From Curtobacterium luteum (lineage in GTDB: Bacteria; Actinomycetota; Actinomycetes; Actinomycetales; Microbacteriaceae), in NCBI RefSeq assembly GCF_014646995.1, contig NZ_BMOI01000006.1, forward strand, positions 124,001 through 188,000: DNA of 64,000 bases, in the 5' to 3' direction. The notes beneath the pieces were generated by a model, which was not told where the DNA came from, searched no databases, and was given only the letters and a program-made list of their open reading frames with translations. The stretch's first letter is position 1. Each line of letters opens with the position of its first letter. Below are positions 7,894-16,300 of the stretch, piece by piece. Both the position numbers and the translations under genes were made by a program.

Positions 7894-9446
7894 CGGACCA
7901 GAGCCCCGAGCGCGAGGTCGCCCACGGCCTTCGCGCGGATGCGGGTCGCGTTGCCGGGCAGGTACGGGATCGGGACCTCGTCGAAGTCGACGATCGCGAC
8001 GCTCGACGGGTCCGCCCCGGCGGCGACCGCACGGTCGACGGCCTCCTGCCGGGCCTCGTCGACGACGCTCGCCCGCTTGCCGTCGCTGATGGCGTAGACC
8101 TTGTCGACCTCGCCGGAGACCTGCGCGATCGCGGCGCCGATGGCGTTCGCGACGGAGTAGTGCTCGGGGCGGTGGACCGTGCCGAGCCCGGGCAGTTCGT
8201 CGGGCAGCAGCACCGACCCGCCGCCGACCGCGACGACCGGCAGCGGGGCCGACGACGTCCGCATCCGCTCCACGACGTCCGCGACGCGGTCCGCGATCAC
8301 CGCGAGGGCACGCTCGGCGACCTCCGCGGGGACGCCCCGGACCCGGGAGGCGTCGCCGATCACCCCGCGCCCGCCGCGCACGGCGACGTCGGTGGCGGTG
8401 AGGGTGTCGCCGCCGAAGACCAGCCCCTCCTGGGTGAGGCGGTACCCGACGGAGTCCGGTCCCACGAGTGCGCCGTCCTCGCGGATGCGGGAACCGCCGC
8501 CGATGCCGATCGACAGCACGTCGGGCATGCGGAAGTTCGTGCGGATGCCGGCGACGGCCACCTCGCCGGTCGCCTCCCGCGGGAAGCCGCCGGTCAGGAC
8601 GCCGACGTCGCTCGTGGTGCCGCCGACGTCGACGACCGCGCAGGTGTCGAACCCGGACAGCACGGCCGCGCCGCGCATCGAGTTGGTCGGGCCGGAGGCG
8701 AAGGTGGCGACCGGGTAGCGGCGGGCGTACTCGACGTCCATCAGCGTGCCGTCGTTCTGGCTGAGGAAGAGCGGGGCCTCGATGCCGCTCGACGACACCG
8801 ACGCGGACAGGCCGTCGACGATGCCGTCCGCGAGCTCCCGGAGCGCAGCGTTGATGATCGTCGCGTTCTCCCGCTCGAGGAGTCCGATGCGGCCGATCTC
8901 GCTCGACAGGGAGAACGCCACGTCCGGACCGAGCTCGGCGGCGAGGATCTCCTGGGCGCGCTGCTCGAACTCGTCGTTGATCGGCGAGAACACCGACGAG
9001 ATCGCCACGGAGCGGATGCCCGCCGCGGCGATGGCCGCGGCGTGGCGCTTCAGCTCGTCGGGGTCCAGCTCGGAGATCACGCGGCCGTCGAACTCGTGTC
9101 CGCCGTGTGCGAGGAACGCGCGGGCCTGCACGGCTCCGACGAGGTGTGCTGGCCAGTCCGTGAACGGCGGCAGCGAGGCCGTGGCGGGCAGGCCGAGCCG
9201 CACGGCCGCGGTCGGTGCGAGGCCGCGCGCCTCGATGAGGGCGTTGATGAAGTGCGTGGTGCCGATCATGACCCCGTCGACGTCGGCCGACCCGAAGTCG
9301 CGCTGCTCGCGGAGGCCGGCGAGCGCCGCGACGATGCCGGAGGTGACGTCCTGGCTCGTGGACCGTTTCACGGCGGCGGCGACCGTGCTGCCGTCCATGA
9401 GGACGGCGTCGGTGTTGGTGCCGCCGACGTCGATGCCGATGCGCAT
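7890..9446 (-). CDS. Hydantoinase/oxoprolinase family protein (HyuA-like)
   Basis: This 518-residue protein has an ASKHA-type nucleotide fold. Phosphate-1 motif IGIDVGGTNTDAV sits at the N-terminus, phosphate-2 motif VVDVGGTTSDVGVL at about residue 270, and AVGGGSVLLPDELPG near residue 405. HyuA and 5-oxoprolinase relatives couple ATP use to opening of a lactam or hydantoin ring. At 518 residues it is shorter than the roughly 690-residue HyuA chains, and no HyuB-type subunit is present; three DUF917 genes follow instead. ATG 9446 has GGAAGGAA upstream. The substrate is unknown. The NCS1 transporter gene before it suggests a purine-, allantoin- or hydantoin-like compound. Confidence 0.87.
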   Translation of the reverse strand: MRIGIDVGGTNTDAVLMDGSTVAAAVKRSTSQDVTSGIVAALAGLREQRDFGSADVDGVMIGTTHFINALIEARGLAPTAAVRLGLPATASLPPFTDWPAHLVGAVQARAFLAHGGHEFDGRVISELDPDELKRHAAAIAAAGIRSVAISSVFSPINDEFEQRAQEILAAELGPDVAFSLSSEIGRIGLLERENATIINAALRELADGIVDGLSASVSSSGIEAPLFLSQNDGTLMDVEYARRYPVATFASGPTNSMRGAAVLSGFDTCAVVDVGGTTSDVGVLTGGFPREATGEVAVAGIRTNFRMPDVLSIGIGGGSRIREDGALVGPDSVGYRLTQEGLVFGGDTLTATDVAVRGGRGVIGDASRVRGVPAEVAERALAVIADRVADVVERMRTSSAPLPVVAVGGGSVLLPDELPGLGTVHRPEHYSVANAIGAAIAQVSGEVDKVYAISDGKRASVVDEARQEAVDRAVAAGADPSSVAIVDFDEVPIPYLPGNATRIRAKAVGDLALGALVR

Positions 9447-9542
9447 GGGGGTTCCTTCCGGTGGTGCGGGGATGCTCGGGGCGGAGCGGGGGTGTCCGGG
9501 GCGGGGCGGTGGTGTCCGGGGTGCCGGTCCCTGCCGGGGGGA

Positions 9543-9589
9543 CCGGCCGCCCCGCCACCGGATCAGGTGGCGGCGGGACGACCGGCCGG
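9543..9589 (-). terminator. Hairpin between the NCS1 transporter gene and hyuA
   Basis: The inner stem CCCGCCACC (9551-9559) pairs with GGTGGCGG and flanking G residues (9566-9577) around a 6-nt loop. An outer CCGGCC/GGCCGG pair (9543-9548, 9584-9589) extends it. It lies inside the operon, so it may attenuate expression of hyuA and the DUF917 genes relative to the transporter rather than end all transcription. Confidence 0.6.
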
Positions 9590-9630
9590 GGGTGGCGGCC
9601 GGGAGGGGGACCCGTCCGCCGGTCTGGCGG

Positions 9631-11007
9631 CTACTGCGCGGCGCGCGCGGTGGCGGGGGCGGGGGCGGCTGCCGGGGCGGTGTCGGCGGGCTGCTCCGTG
9701 CGGCTGACGCCGAGTCCGCGGACCCAGCCGGCCTTGCCGGCGACCACGTACAGCACGAAGGCGATCACGACCGAGTTGATCGACGGGATGCCGACGGTGA
9801 CGAAGTACCCGACGACCGCGGCGATCGCCCAGATGACGAGGGTCGCGGGGACCCAGGTCGGGCTCGTGGCCGGGAGCGACTCGCTCTCGCTCAGCTCGCG
9901 GCGCCAGCGCTTCACGACGAAGTACTCGGCGATCATGATGCCGGCGATCGGCGGGAACACGACGCCGAGCACGATGAGGAACGGCGTGAACGCGTCGAGG
10001 AACCCGACCGCGGCGAGCACCGACCCGACGACACCGAGCACGAGCGTGACGACGCCCCGGTTCACCTTGCGGCCGAACACGACGTCGATGAAGTTCGTGA
10101 CGCCGAGGCTCGAGCTGTAGATGTTCCAGTCGTTGATCTTGAACGTGCCGAGCAGGATCACGAGGATGCCGACCCAACCGACGCTCGACGTGATGACCCG
10201 GGTGATGTCCGAGGACCCGACCGCGTGTGCCAGCAGGACGCCGGCCAGGCCGATGGCGTACTCGCCGAGCGTGACGCCGAGCGCGGTCTGCTTGACGACG
10301 TCGCCGACCGAGCGGTTGAAGCGGGTCATGTCGGGCGTGATGACCGCGCCGACGATGAAGCCGCCGGCGACGAGCGTGGTGCCCGCGACGAAGCTCAGCT
10401 GGGGACCGGCCGGGGCCTTGGCGACGAGCTCGGCGATCGAGTGCTGGCTCAGCTCGACGACGACGGCCCAGCCGACCAGCACGAGGAAGAGCGGCACCGT
10501 GACGTTCGCCAGCCACTGCATCGAGTGGAACCCGCGCAGCACGATCGCGGTCACGACCAGGCCGAACACGAGCGACCACGCCCATGCCGGGAGGATCGGC
10601 AGGATCGACACGAGCCCGGCCGCGGACACCCCGGACTGGATGCCGAACCACCCGATCAGGCTGAGGCCGATCGCGAGCCCGACGAGCGCCGACCCGGCCT
10701 TGCCGAACCCGGTCCAGCGCGCGATGACCGAGGTGTTGAGGCCCTCCCGCATGCCGATGACGCCGACGAAGACGGACACGACCTCGAGGATCACCGCGCC
10801 GAGCGTGATCGCCCAGAAGGCCTGCCAGAAGCCCATGCCGAAGCCGAGCGTGGCGCCGAGCAGGAACTGGGAGAGCGCGGAGATCTGGCCGAAGCGCTGG
10901 ACGGCGACCTGGAACCAGCCGTAGCGGGCCGAGCGGGGGACACGGGACAGGGAGTAGTCGTCGACGACGACGGACGGGGCTGGTGGTGCTGACGCTGCAC
11001 TGGCCAT
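9631..11007 (-). CDS. NCS1 family nucleobase/hydantoin-type transporter
   Basis: This 458-residue inner-membrane protein has about 12 hydrophobic segments. NCS1 features include an N-terminal YGWFQVAVQRFGQISALSQF region, GFHSMQWLANVTVP, and a FKINDWNIYSSSLG block near the middle. NCS1 carriers bring in cytosine, uracil, allantoin, hydantoins or related heterocycles with Na+ or H+. ATG 11007 has AGGAG 7-8 nt upstream. It is the first gene of the minus-strand HyuA/DUF917/PucR operon, so it most likely imports the substrate of that pathway. The C-terminal tail is Ala/Pro-rich and probably disordered. Confidence 0.88.
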   Translation of the reverse strand: MASAASAPPAPSVVVDDYSLSRVPRSARYGWFQVAVQRFGQISALSQFLLGATLGFGMGFWQAFWAITLGAVILEVVSVFVGVIGMREGLNTSVIARWTGFGKAGSALVGLAIGLSLIGWFGIQSGVSAAGLVSILPILPAWAWSLVFGLVVTAIVLRGFHSMQWLANVTVPLFLVLVGWAVVVELSQHSIAELVAKAPAGPQLSFVAGTTLVAGGFIVGAVITPDMTRFNRSVGDVVKQTALGVTLGEYAIGLAGVLLAHAVGSSDITRVITSSVGWVGILVILLGTFKINDWNIYSSSLGVTNFIDVVFGRKVNRGVVTLVLGVVGSVLAAVGFLDAFTPFLIVLGVVFPPIAGIMIAEYFVVKRWRRELSESESLPATSPTWVPATLVIWAIAAVVGYFVTVGIPSINSVVIAFVLYVVAGKAGWVRGLGVSRTEQPADTAPAAAPAPATARAAQ

Positions 11008-11119
11008 CGGGATGCTCCTGGGGGATGGGGAGCCGGTCGGGGCGACCGGATTGGGGCAACGGTAGTGAGCGGTACGGATCCACAGAACGGGCAGAGTGTC
11101 GTGAAGGGCATGTGAACTC

Positions 11120-11132
11120 GTGCACTCTGCAC
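11120..11132. promoter_or_regulatory. Inverted repeat GTGCA-CTC-TGCAC between divergent genes
   Basis: A perfect 5-3-5 dyad lies about 110 bp before the NCS1 transporter start, in the 265-bp divergent gap (11008-11272). It is a candidate operator for the PucR-type regulator of the operon (inference). The dedA side of the gap has a TAGCGT box at about 11226-11231 as a possible -10 element. Confidence 0.4.
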
Positions 11133-11272
11133 AGGCGGGGGGCATCGGCCGTGGCAGCCCGGATGTCATACCCGGGTAGGGGCCAGTCGACCCCCCGGTC
11201 GGATGGCAGCGGCGCCCGGGGTCCGTAGCGTCGTCCTCGTCGACGAGCGCCGTCGGCGGAGGGAGACGCACC

Positions 11273-12127
11273 GTGTTCGACCAGATCACCCCGTTCGTCG
11301 TCGACATGGCGGCGAGTCCGCTCGTCTACGTCGTGCTCTTCGCGCTCTGCCTGCTCGACGGCTTCTTCCCGCCCGTGCCGAGCGAGACGGCCCTCGTCGC
11401 GATCGCAGCGGTCGCGGCCACGTCCGGCCAGCCCGCGCTCCTCGGCGTGCTCGCCGCTGCGGCCGCCGGAGCGGTCGCCGGAGCGGTCGCCGGCGACTCG
11501 GTCGCGTACTGGTTCGGGCGACGCCTCGGGACGACGCGGCTCGCGTCGACACGGCAGCCGAGGATCGCCGCGGCCTTCGCGTTCGCCGAGCGTCAGGTGC
11601 AGCGGCGTCCCGCGAGCCTCATCCTCATCGGTCGGTACATCCCGGTCGGCCGCGTCGCGGTGAACACCACCGCGGGGGCGACGGGGCTCCCCTACCGCCG
11701 GTTCCTCGGCATCAGCGCCGTCGCCGGGAGCGCCTGGGCGGCCACCTCCGTGGGCATCGCCCTCGCCGCCTCGTCCGTGCTGCACGAACCCGTCGTGTCG
11801 GCCCTCGTGTCGATGGTCGTCGCCGTCGTGCTCGGGATCGCGGTCGACCGGGTGATCGGTAGCATCGGCCGCAGACGCGAGGCCGCGGCGGCGAGGCGCG
11901 CGGCCAGTGTCGACGACACCGGCCACGCGACGAGCGGCGACGGCACTGGCGGAACGAGCGCCGTCGACGGCACCGGCCGAGCCCGCACGGGCCACGGCAC
12001 CGGCCGGACCGACGGCGACGTCGCCGCCGGCGGTGGGCGCGGGGCGACCGCTCCGCGACCCGCGCTCGCCCGTCCCACCCGCTCCACCCGCACCGCCACC
12101 CCGACCGGAGGGACCGCCCGCCCGTGA
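11273..12127 (+). CDS. DedA family membrane protein with long C-terminal tail
   Basis: This 284-residue protein matches the DedA/SNARE-associated membrane fold: GFFPPVPSETAL near the N-terminus, GDSVAYWFGRRLG, and the conserved SLILIGRYIPVGRVAVNTTAGAT block with its basic and Pro residues. DedA proteins act in lipid carrier or phospholipid translocation and envelope homeostasis. GTG 11273 has GGAGGGAG upstream. From about residue 205 the protein becomes a low-complexity Gly/Thr/Ala/Arg tail of about 80 residues, which is unusual for the family. The tail end meets the damaged ABC ATPase gene arriving from the other strand, so the extension may result from a deletion that removed the original stop. 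Confidence 0.85.
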   Translation: MFDQITPFVVDMAASPLVYVVLFALCLLDGFFPPVPSETALVAIAAVAATSGQPALLGVLAAAAAGAVAGAVAGDSVAYWFGRRLGTTRLASTRQPRIAAAFAFAERQVQRRPASLILIGRYIPVGRVAVNTTAGATGLPYRRFLGISAVAGSAWAATSVGIALAASSVLHEPVVSALVSMVVAVVLGIAVDRVIGSIGRRREAAAARRAASVDDTGHATSGDGTGGTSAVDGTGRARTGHGTGRTDGDVAAGGGRGATAPRPALARPTRSTRTATPTGGTARP

Positions 12128-12787
12128 CCGCCGACCACGACCAGCGCGCACCCGGTCGGCGAGGTGCTCGGTCAGGGCCGAGCTGTGCGTCGCGACGACG
12201 ATCGCAGCGCCACCTGACCGCCGGCGGGTGAGCACGTCGCCGACCACCTCGACGCGCTCGTCGTCGAGCCGCTGCTCCGGTTCGTCGAGGATGAGGACGT
12301 CGAACGGTCGCGCGAGCACGAGCGCGAGCGCGAAGAGCTGCTGCTGTCCCGACGAGAGCTCGTACGGGAACCGACGGAGGAGCCCGTTCAACCCCAGTTC
12401 CGCCAGCACACCGAGCGCAGTCTCCTCAGCGACGTCCTGCTCGCGGAACCACGTCGCAGAGACGAGACGCACGTGGTCCTCGACGGTGAGGTCCGGCGCG
12501 GTCGGTGGCAGCCCGAGGAGCGCCGCGACGCGTCGTCGGAAGGTCCGGTCCCGCCGATCGACCGGTTCTCCCCCGATCGTCACCGATCCTCCCGTCGGCA
12601 TGCGCACTCCAGCGAGCACCTTGAGCAGCGTGGACTTGCCGGCCCCGTTGTGCCCTCTGACCACGAGCGCTTCCCCCGCACCGACGGACACAGTGGTCAG
12701 CGGCAGCAGGACCATGTCGTCGACAGCGACCACCACCCTGTCGACGTCGATCATCGGCTCCGCCCGACTGCGCTGCTGATCGGTCAC
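12128..12787 (-). pseudogene. ABC transporter ATPase gene lacking a normal 3' end
   Basis: The ATPase core looks intact: Walker A GHNGAGKST, signature LSSGQQQ, Walker B VLILDEP and switch His in ATH. Recognisable sequence ends near 12143 (after EHLADRVRA). The frame then has no stop and runs on through antisense dedA and the NCS1 gene to 9563, so the end coordinate given here is the limit of homology, not a stop codon. One base shift at this point would read LVVVGGHGR, more like a normal end, but that frame also stays open to 11692. GTG 12787 overlaps the upstream stop (GTGA); ATG 12754 is an alternative. No permease gene follows. I read this as a truncation remnant. Confidence 0.65.
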
Positions 12788-13395
12788 GACGGTGATCCCG
12801 CCAGGATGAACAGTCCCGAGATGCGACCGTCGTCCCAGAAGCTGATCCGGGCGGTGCACTCGTCCCGCTCGAACCGGAGCGGCGTGGTCGTGATCGTGAA
12901 GCCGGAAGCGCGTGACACCCGGGTTTCACCACCGTGATCGAACGCACCGACAGCGTCCACCACCTGTGACCATGCTGCAGCGAGGCCGTCCACCGAGAGG
13001 CGGGCACGCATCGCGTCGTCGAACCGATCGACGACGGCTTGCCACGAACCTCGGGCCAGTTCGTTGACGACCGCCGTCGCACGCTCGACCGCAGCCCCTT
13101 CGGCAGCAGCCAGCGGCTCCGCTTCGTGCCCCGACACCGGCTCGGGTCGACCGAACCGCTGGAATGCCGCTTGTCGGCTGACTCCCAAGACCTCGCCGAT
13201 CTGCTGCCAGGTGACCCCGGACCGCCGCGCGGCCAGGACAGCTGCGGACAGCATCGCCGTGGTCTGGTCGCCGAGCGCCCGCACCGCGGCGATCCGGTCG
13301 AGCGGCTGATCGGCTTCTTGCAGCACAGGAGACGCGATGATCCCGCCGACGTCCCGGTACAGCCTCGTAGCGAGTTCGTAGAGATCGTCAGACAC
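12784..13395 (-). CDS. HTH protein with DUF3887-like C-terminal domain
   Basis: This 203-residue protein has an HTH at about residues 58-84 (SGVTWQQIGEVLGVSRQAAFQRFG). The C-terminal half (from about residue 95) resembles DUF3887, with the pattern ARGSWQAVVDRFDDAMRARLS then LAAAWSQVVDAVGAF. Such proteins are often encoded directly before an ABC ATPase gene, as here (4-bp overlap). It is probably a local repressor or sensor for the transporter operon. A cluster of CCTTGAC half-sites lies just upstream of the start and suggests self-control. Confidence 0.75.
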   Translation of the reverse strand: MSDDLYELATRLYRDVGGIIASPVLQEADQPLDRIAAVRALGDQTTAMLSAAVLAARRSGVTWQQIGEVLGVSRQAAFQRFGRPEPVSGHEAEPLAAAEGAAVERATAVVNELARGSWQAVVDRFDDAMRARLSVDGLAAAWSQVVDAVGAFDHGGETRVSRASGFTITTTPLRFERDECTARISFWDDGRISGLFILAGSPS

Positions 13396-13407
13396 CTGTG
13401 AAGGCTA

Positions 13408-13434
13408 CCTTGACAGTTCAAGGATTCGTCAAGG
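13408..13434. promoter_or_regulatory. Cluster of three CCTTGA half-sites upstream of the HTH/DUF3887 gene
   Basis: CCTTGAC (13408-13414) is the inverse of GTCAAGG (13428-13434), and a third copy, TTCAAGG, lies between them at about 13417-13423. Read on the minus strand, one TTGACG could act as a -35 box with TAGCCT about 20 nt on as -10. The sites would then overlap the promoter, as expected for an autorepressor. Not proven. Confidence 0.5.
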
Positions 13435-13693
13435 AGCCTGGACGACCGCCCGGGGCGACAGCCGAAGGTGCAACGACGAACCCCGTCGATCGTGGAACCC
13501 GCCATCCCGGAAGCTCGTGCCCTTGGAACCATCAGAGGTACCACCCGTACCGGCGTCGGATTCCGCTCGGGTCTGATGGAGGCCCGCAAGCCAGTCCCCG
13601 TACGAGCTTCGGGAGCGAGCGCGCCGGCTCGCGGTCGGGACCCGCCGCTACCCGAACACGAGTGCTGGCAACGGGACAGCCCCGAAGCTGCAG
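13435..13693. other. Gene-free stretch before tRNA-Ser
   Basis: I see no convincing coding frame, RNA fold or repeat in these 259 bases. The stretch separates the HTH/DUF3887 promoter from the terminator of tRNA-Ser. Confidence 0.5.
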
Positions 13694-13723
13694 AAGAGCC
13701 CCCGGCTTGGGCCGGGGGCTCTT
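13694..13723 (-). terminator. Terminator after tRNA-Ser
   Basis: A perfect 13-bp stem (AAGAGCCCCCGGC at 13694-13706 with its complement at 13711-13723) has a 4-nt loop, directly downstream of the minus-strand tRNA-Ser. Confidence 0.85.
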
Positions 13724-13728
13724 CGCGT

Positions 13729-13818
13729 TGGCGGTACCGGTGGGATTTGAACCCACGGTGGAGTTGCCCCCACACATGTTTTCGAGACATGATCCTTCGG
13801 CCGCTCGGACACGGTACC
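13729..13818 (-). tRNA. tRNA-Ser (anticodon CGA)
   Basis: Read on the minus strand, the acceptor stem GGTACCG pairs with CGGTACC, with G as discriminator and an encoded CCA end (13729-13731). The anticodon arm is CATGT-CTCGAAA-ACATG, giving CGA. A long variable arm and a GGTTCAAATCC T-loop are present, as expected for a serine tRNA. Confidence 0.95.
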
Positions 13819-13962
13819 GGGAAAGAGTTTACACGATCCGGGAGGCCCGCCGCACCACCGGCAGGTCCGCCCGTCCTCCACAGGTGGCTGATCGGGTGGA
13901 CTCATCCACTGTTCAGCCATCGCACCGAGAACGGTCGAACGGGCCCGCGTACCGTCCACGGC

Positions 13963-14928
13963 ATGAAATCACGCACCATCGTCGCCCTGCTCTCGTCGAT
14001 CCTCGGCGGACTGACGGTCGTCGGTGCCGGGCTGTTCGGCGCCCGGGCCGGGATCCGCGGGCAACGGGCCGCCTCGCAGCGGGTGGTCGACATGCTGCCC
14101 GTGAACGCCCAGTGGTGGCGCGAGCACCTGCAGCACGACGGACAGCTGACCTACCTCGCGATCGGCGACTCCGCGGCACAGGGGGTCGGAGCGACGGTCC
14201 CGAACCGCGGGTACGTCGGGCTCCTGGCCCGACGCATCCGGCACCGGTCGCGGATGACGGTCCGCGTGGTGAACCTCAGCGTGTCCGGGGCCACGACCTG
14301 GGCGGCGAAGAAGGATCAGCTCCCGAAGCTGCGCGGGTACTCCCCCGACATCTGCACCGTGTCGATCGGGGCGAACGACATCGCCGAGTTCGACGCGGAC
14401 AAGTTCGAGCGGAACATCCGTGAGATCTACGGCGCGGTGCCGTCGCACGCGATCGTGGCCGAGCTGCCGTGCATGTTCGTGCCGGACCGGGAGCGCAAGG
14501 TCGCGGTCGCCAACGAGATCGTGCACCGGGTGGCTACCGAGTTCGGGTTGACCGTCGCACCGCTGCACGTCATCACCAAGCGCGTGGGCATCCGACGGAC
14601 GTTCTTCAACAGCTACGGCGACCTCTTCCACCCGAACGACCGGGGCTACGAGATCTGGGCGAGCGCGTTCGAACCGGCGGTGGACGCCCGGGTGGACACG
14701 GTCGCCGCGATCCGGCAGTACCTCTCCGCGCGCGAGGCGGAAGAGCTCGGCACCGGGGCTGGAGCGGTCGCGGCCGCTCGCGCCGAGCAGGACACCGACG
14801 ACGCCAGCGAGCTGGACCACGCCGACCGCCCGGGTCGCGTGGACCGCCTCCGACGCCGCATGACCGGCTCCGTCCCACTCCCGGATCATGCCGAGCGCCA
14901 CGCCGGCGATGTCGGCGGCTCGGCCTAG
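13963..14928 (+). CDS. SGNH/GDSL-type hydrolase, membrane-anchored or secreted
   Basis: This 321-residue protein starts with a hydrophobic segment (residues about 5-27), which may be a signal peptide or anchor. The SGNH blocks follow: YLAIGDSAAQGVGA with the catalytic Ser, a VSGATTW Gly block, VSIGANDIAEF with the Asn, and DLFHPNDRGYEIWA with the Asp-x-x-His pair. Such enzymes are esterases or lipases acting on esters in the envelope or outside the cell. The last 70 residues are charged and probably disordered. The gene ends 10 bp before radA on the same strand. Confidence 0.88.
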   Translation: MKSRTIVALLSSILGGLTVVGAGLFGARAGIRGQRAASQRVVDMLPVNAQWWREHLQHDGQLTYLAIGDSAAQGVGATVPNRGYVGLLARRIRHRSRMTVRVVNLSVSGATTWAAKKDQLPKLRGYSPDICTVSIGANDIAEFDADKFERNIREIYGAVPSHAIVAELPCMFVPDRERKVAVANEIVHRVATEFGLTVAPLHVITKRVGIRRTFFNSYGDLFHPNDRGYEIWASAFEPAVDARVDTVAAIRQYLSAREAEELGTGAGAVAAARAEQDTDDASELDHADRPGRVDRLRRRMTGSVPLPDHAERHAGDVGGSA

Positions 14929-14938
14929 CCTGACCTCC

Positions 14939-16300
14939 ATGGCGCGCCCCCAGTCCCTCTACCGCTGCACCGAGTGCGGCTGGACCAGCATCAAGTGGGT
15001 CGGCCGCTGCGGCGAGTGCCAGTCGTGGGGCACGGTCGAGGACACCGCGGCCGCGTCGGCGAGCTCCCGCGGCACCGCGGCAGTCGCGGTCGCCGGTGCG
15101 CGGATCGCACGCCCGATCACGGAGGCCCGTGGCACGTCCGTCCAGCGCTGGCAGACCGGCATCGGCGAGGTCGACCGTGTCCTCGGGGGTGGGGTCGTGC
15201 CGGGCGCGGCCGTCCTGCTCTCCGGCGAGCCGGGCGTCGGCAAGTCCACACTGCTGCTCGAGGTCGCTTCCCGGGCTGCGGCGACCGGCAAGCGGGTCCT
15301 CTACGTCAGTGCCGAGGAGTCCGTCGACCAGGTGCGGCTGCGGGCCGAGCGGACGGGTGCCATGCACGACGACCTCTACCTCGCGAGCGAGGTCGACCTC
15401 GGCGTGATCCTCGGGCAGATCGACCAGGTGCAGCCCGACCTCCTGATCGCGGACTCCGTGCAGACGATCTCGTCGGGCGCGATCGACGGCATCGCGGGCG
15501 GGACGTCGCAGGTGCGTGAGGTCGCGTCGACGCTGATCCGGGTGGCGAAGGAGCGAGCGCTCCCGGTGCTCATCGTCGGCCACGTCACGAAGGACGGCAC
15601 GATCGCCGGGCCTCGGCTCCTCGAGCACCTCGTCGACGTCGTCTGCCACTTCGAGGGCGACCGGCAGACGGCGCTCCGCTTCGTCCGGGCGCTCAAGAAC
15701 CGCTTCGGGCCGACGGACGAGGTCGGCTGCTTCGACATGGGCGGCGACGGCATCCACGAGGTCCCGGACCCGAGCGGCCTCTTCATGTCCCGGAACGGCG
15801 CGCCGGTGTCCGGGACGTGCGTGACGGTGGCGCTCGAAGGCCGGCGTGCACTACCGGTCGAGGTGCAGGCGCTCGTCGTCCCGAGTTCGGCGCCGCAGCC
15901 ACGCCGGGTCGTGAACGGGGTCGATGCCTCCCGTGTGGCGATGCTGCTCGCGGTCCTCGAACGCCGCGCTGGGCTGAAGCTGTCCGACGCGGACGTCTAC
16001 GTCTCCACGGTCGGCGGGATGAAGTTGACCGAGCCGGGCGCCGACCTCGCGATCGCGCTGGCCCTCGCGAGCGCCGCACGGGACCGCCCGTACCCGCACA
16101 CGCTGGCGGCGATCGGCGAGATCAGCCTCGCGGGCGAGATCCGTCCGGCGACAGGAGCGAAGCAGCGGGCGGGCGAGGCCTCGCGTCTCGGCTTCACGAC
16201 CGTGCTCGGCTCCGGCGCAGAGCACCTCCGTGAAGCGCTCCGGGTGGCGTTCTCGATGACGAAGTCGGCGCGCGAGCGCGAACTCGATCGCGCGTTCTGA
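14939..16300 (+). CDS. radA: DNA repair protein RadA
   Basis: RadA is a RecA-like DnaB-type helicase that helps branch migration in recombinational repair. The 453-residue protein has an N-terminal four-Cys zinc finger (Cys10, 13, 24, 27), a Walker A GEPGVGKST at about residue 95, the RadA-specific KNRFG motif at about residue 253, and a C-terminal Lon-protease-like domain (DADVYVSTVGGMKL, EISLAGEIRP). ATG 14939 is chosen because the zinc finger begins straight after it; upstream in-frame ATGs would overlap the preceding gene. Confidence 0.96.
   Translation: MARPQSLYRCTECGWTSIKWVGRCGECQSWGTVEDTAAASASSRGTAAVAVAGARIARPITEARGTSVQRWQTGIGEVDRVLGGGVVPGAAVLLSGEPGVGKSTLLLEVASRAAATGKRVLYVSAEESVDQVRLRAERTGAMHDDLYLASEVDLGVILGQIDQVQPDLLIADSVQTISSGAIDGIAGGTSQVREVASTLIRVAKERALPVLIVGHVTKDGTIAGPRLLEHLVDVVCHFEGDRQTALRFVRALKNRFGPTDEVGCFDMGGDGIHEVPDPSGLFMSRNGAPVSGTCVTVALEGRRALPVEVQALVVPSSAPQPRRVVNGVDASRVAMLLAVLERRAGLKLSDADVYVSTVGGMKLTEPGADLAIALALASAARDRPYPHTLAAIGEISLAGEIRPATGAKQRAGEASRLGFTTVLGSGAEHLREALRVAFSMTKSARERELDRAF

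Noticed and set aside
9563..12127. Reading the ABC ATPase frame on to its formal stop at 9563 as a protein of about 1070 residues
   Set aside because: Past 12143 the frame is antisense to dedA and then runs out of frame over the NCS1 transporter gene. No domain is recognisable there.
13435..13693. An integration site or element remnant at tRNA-Ser
   Set aside because: The tRNA is a common integration target, but no direct repeat of its 3' end and no integrase gene is seen in the flanks.
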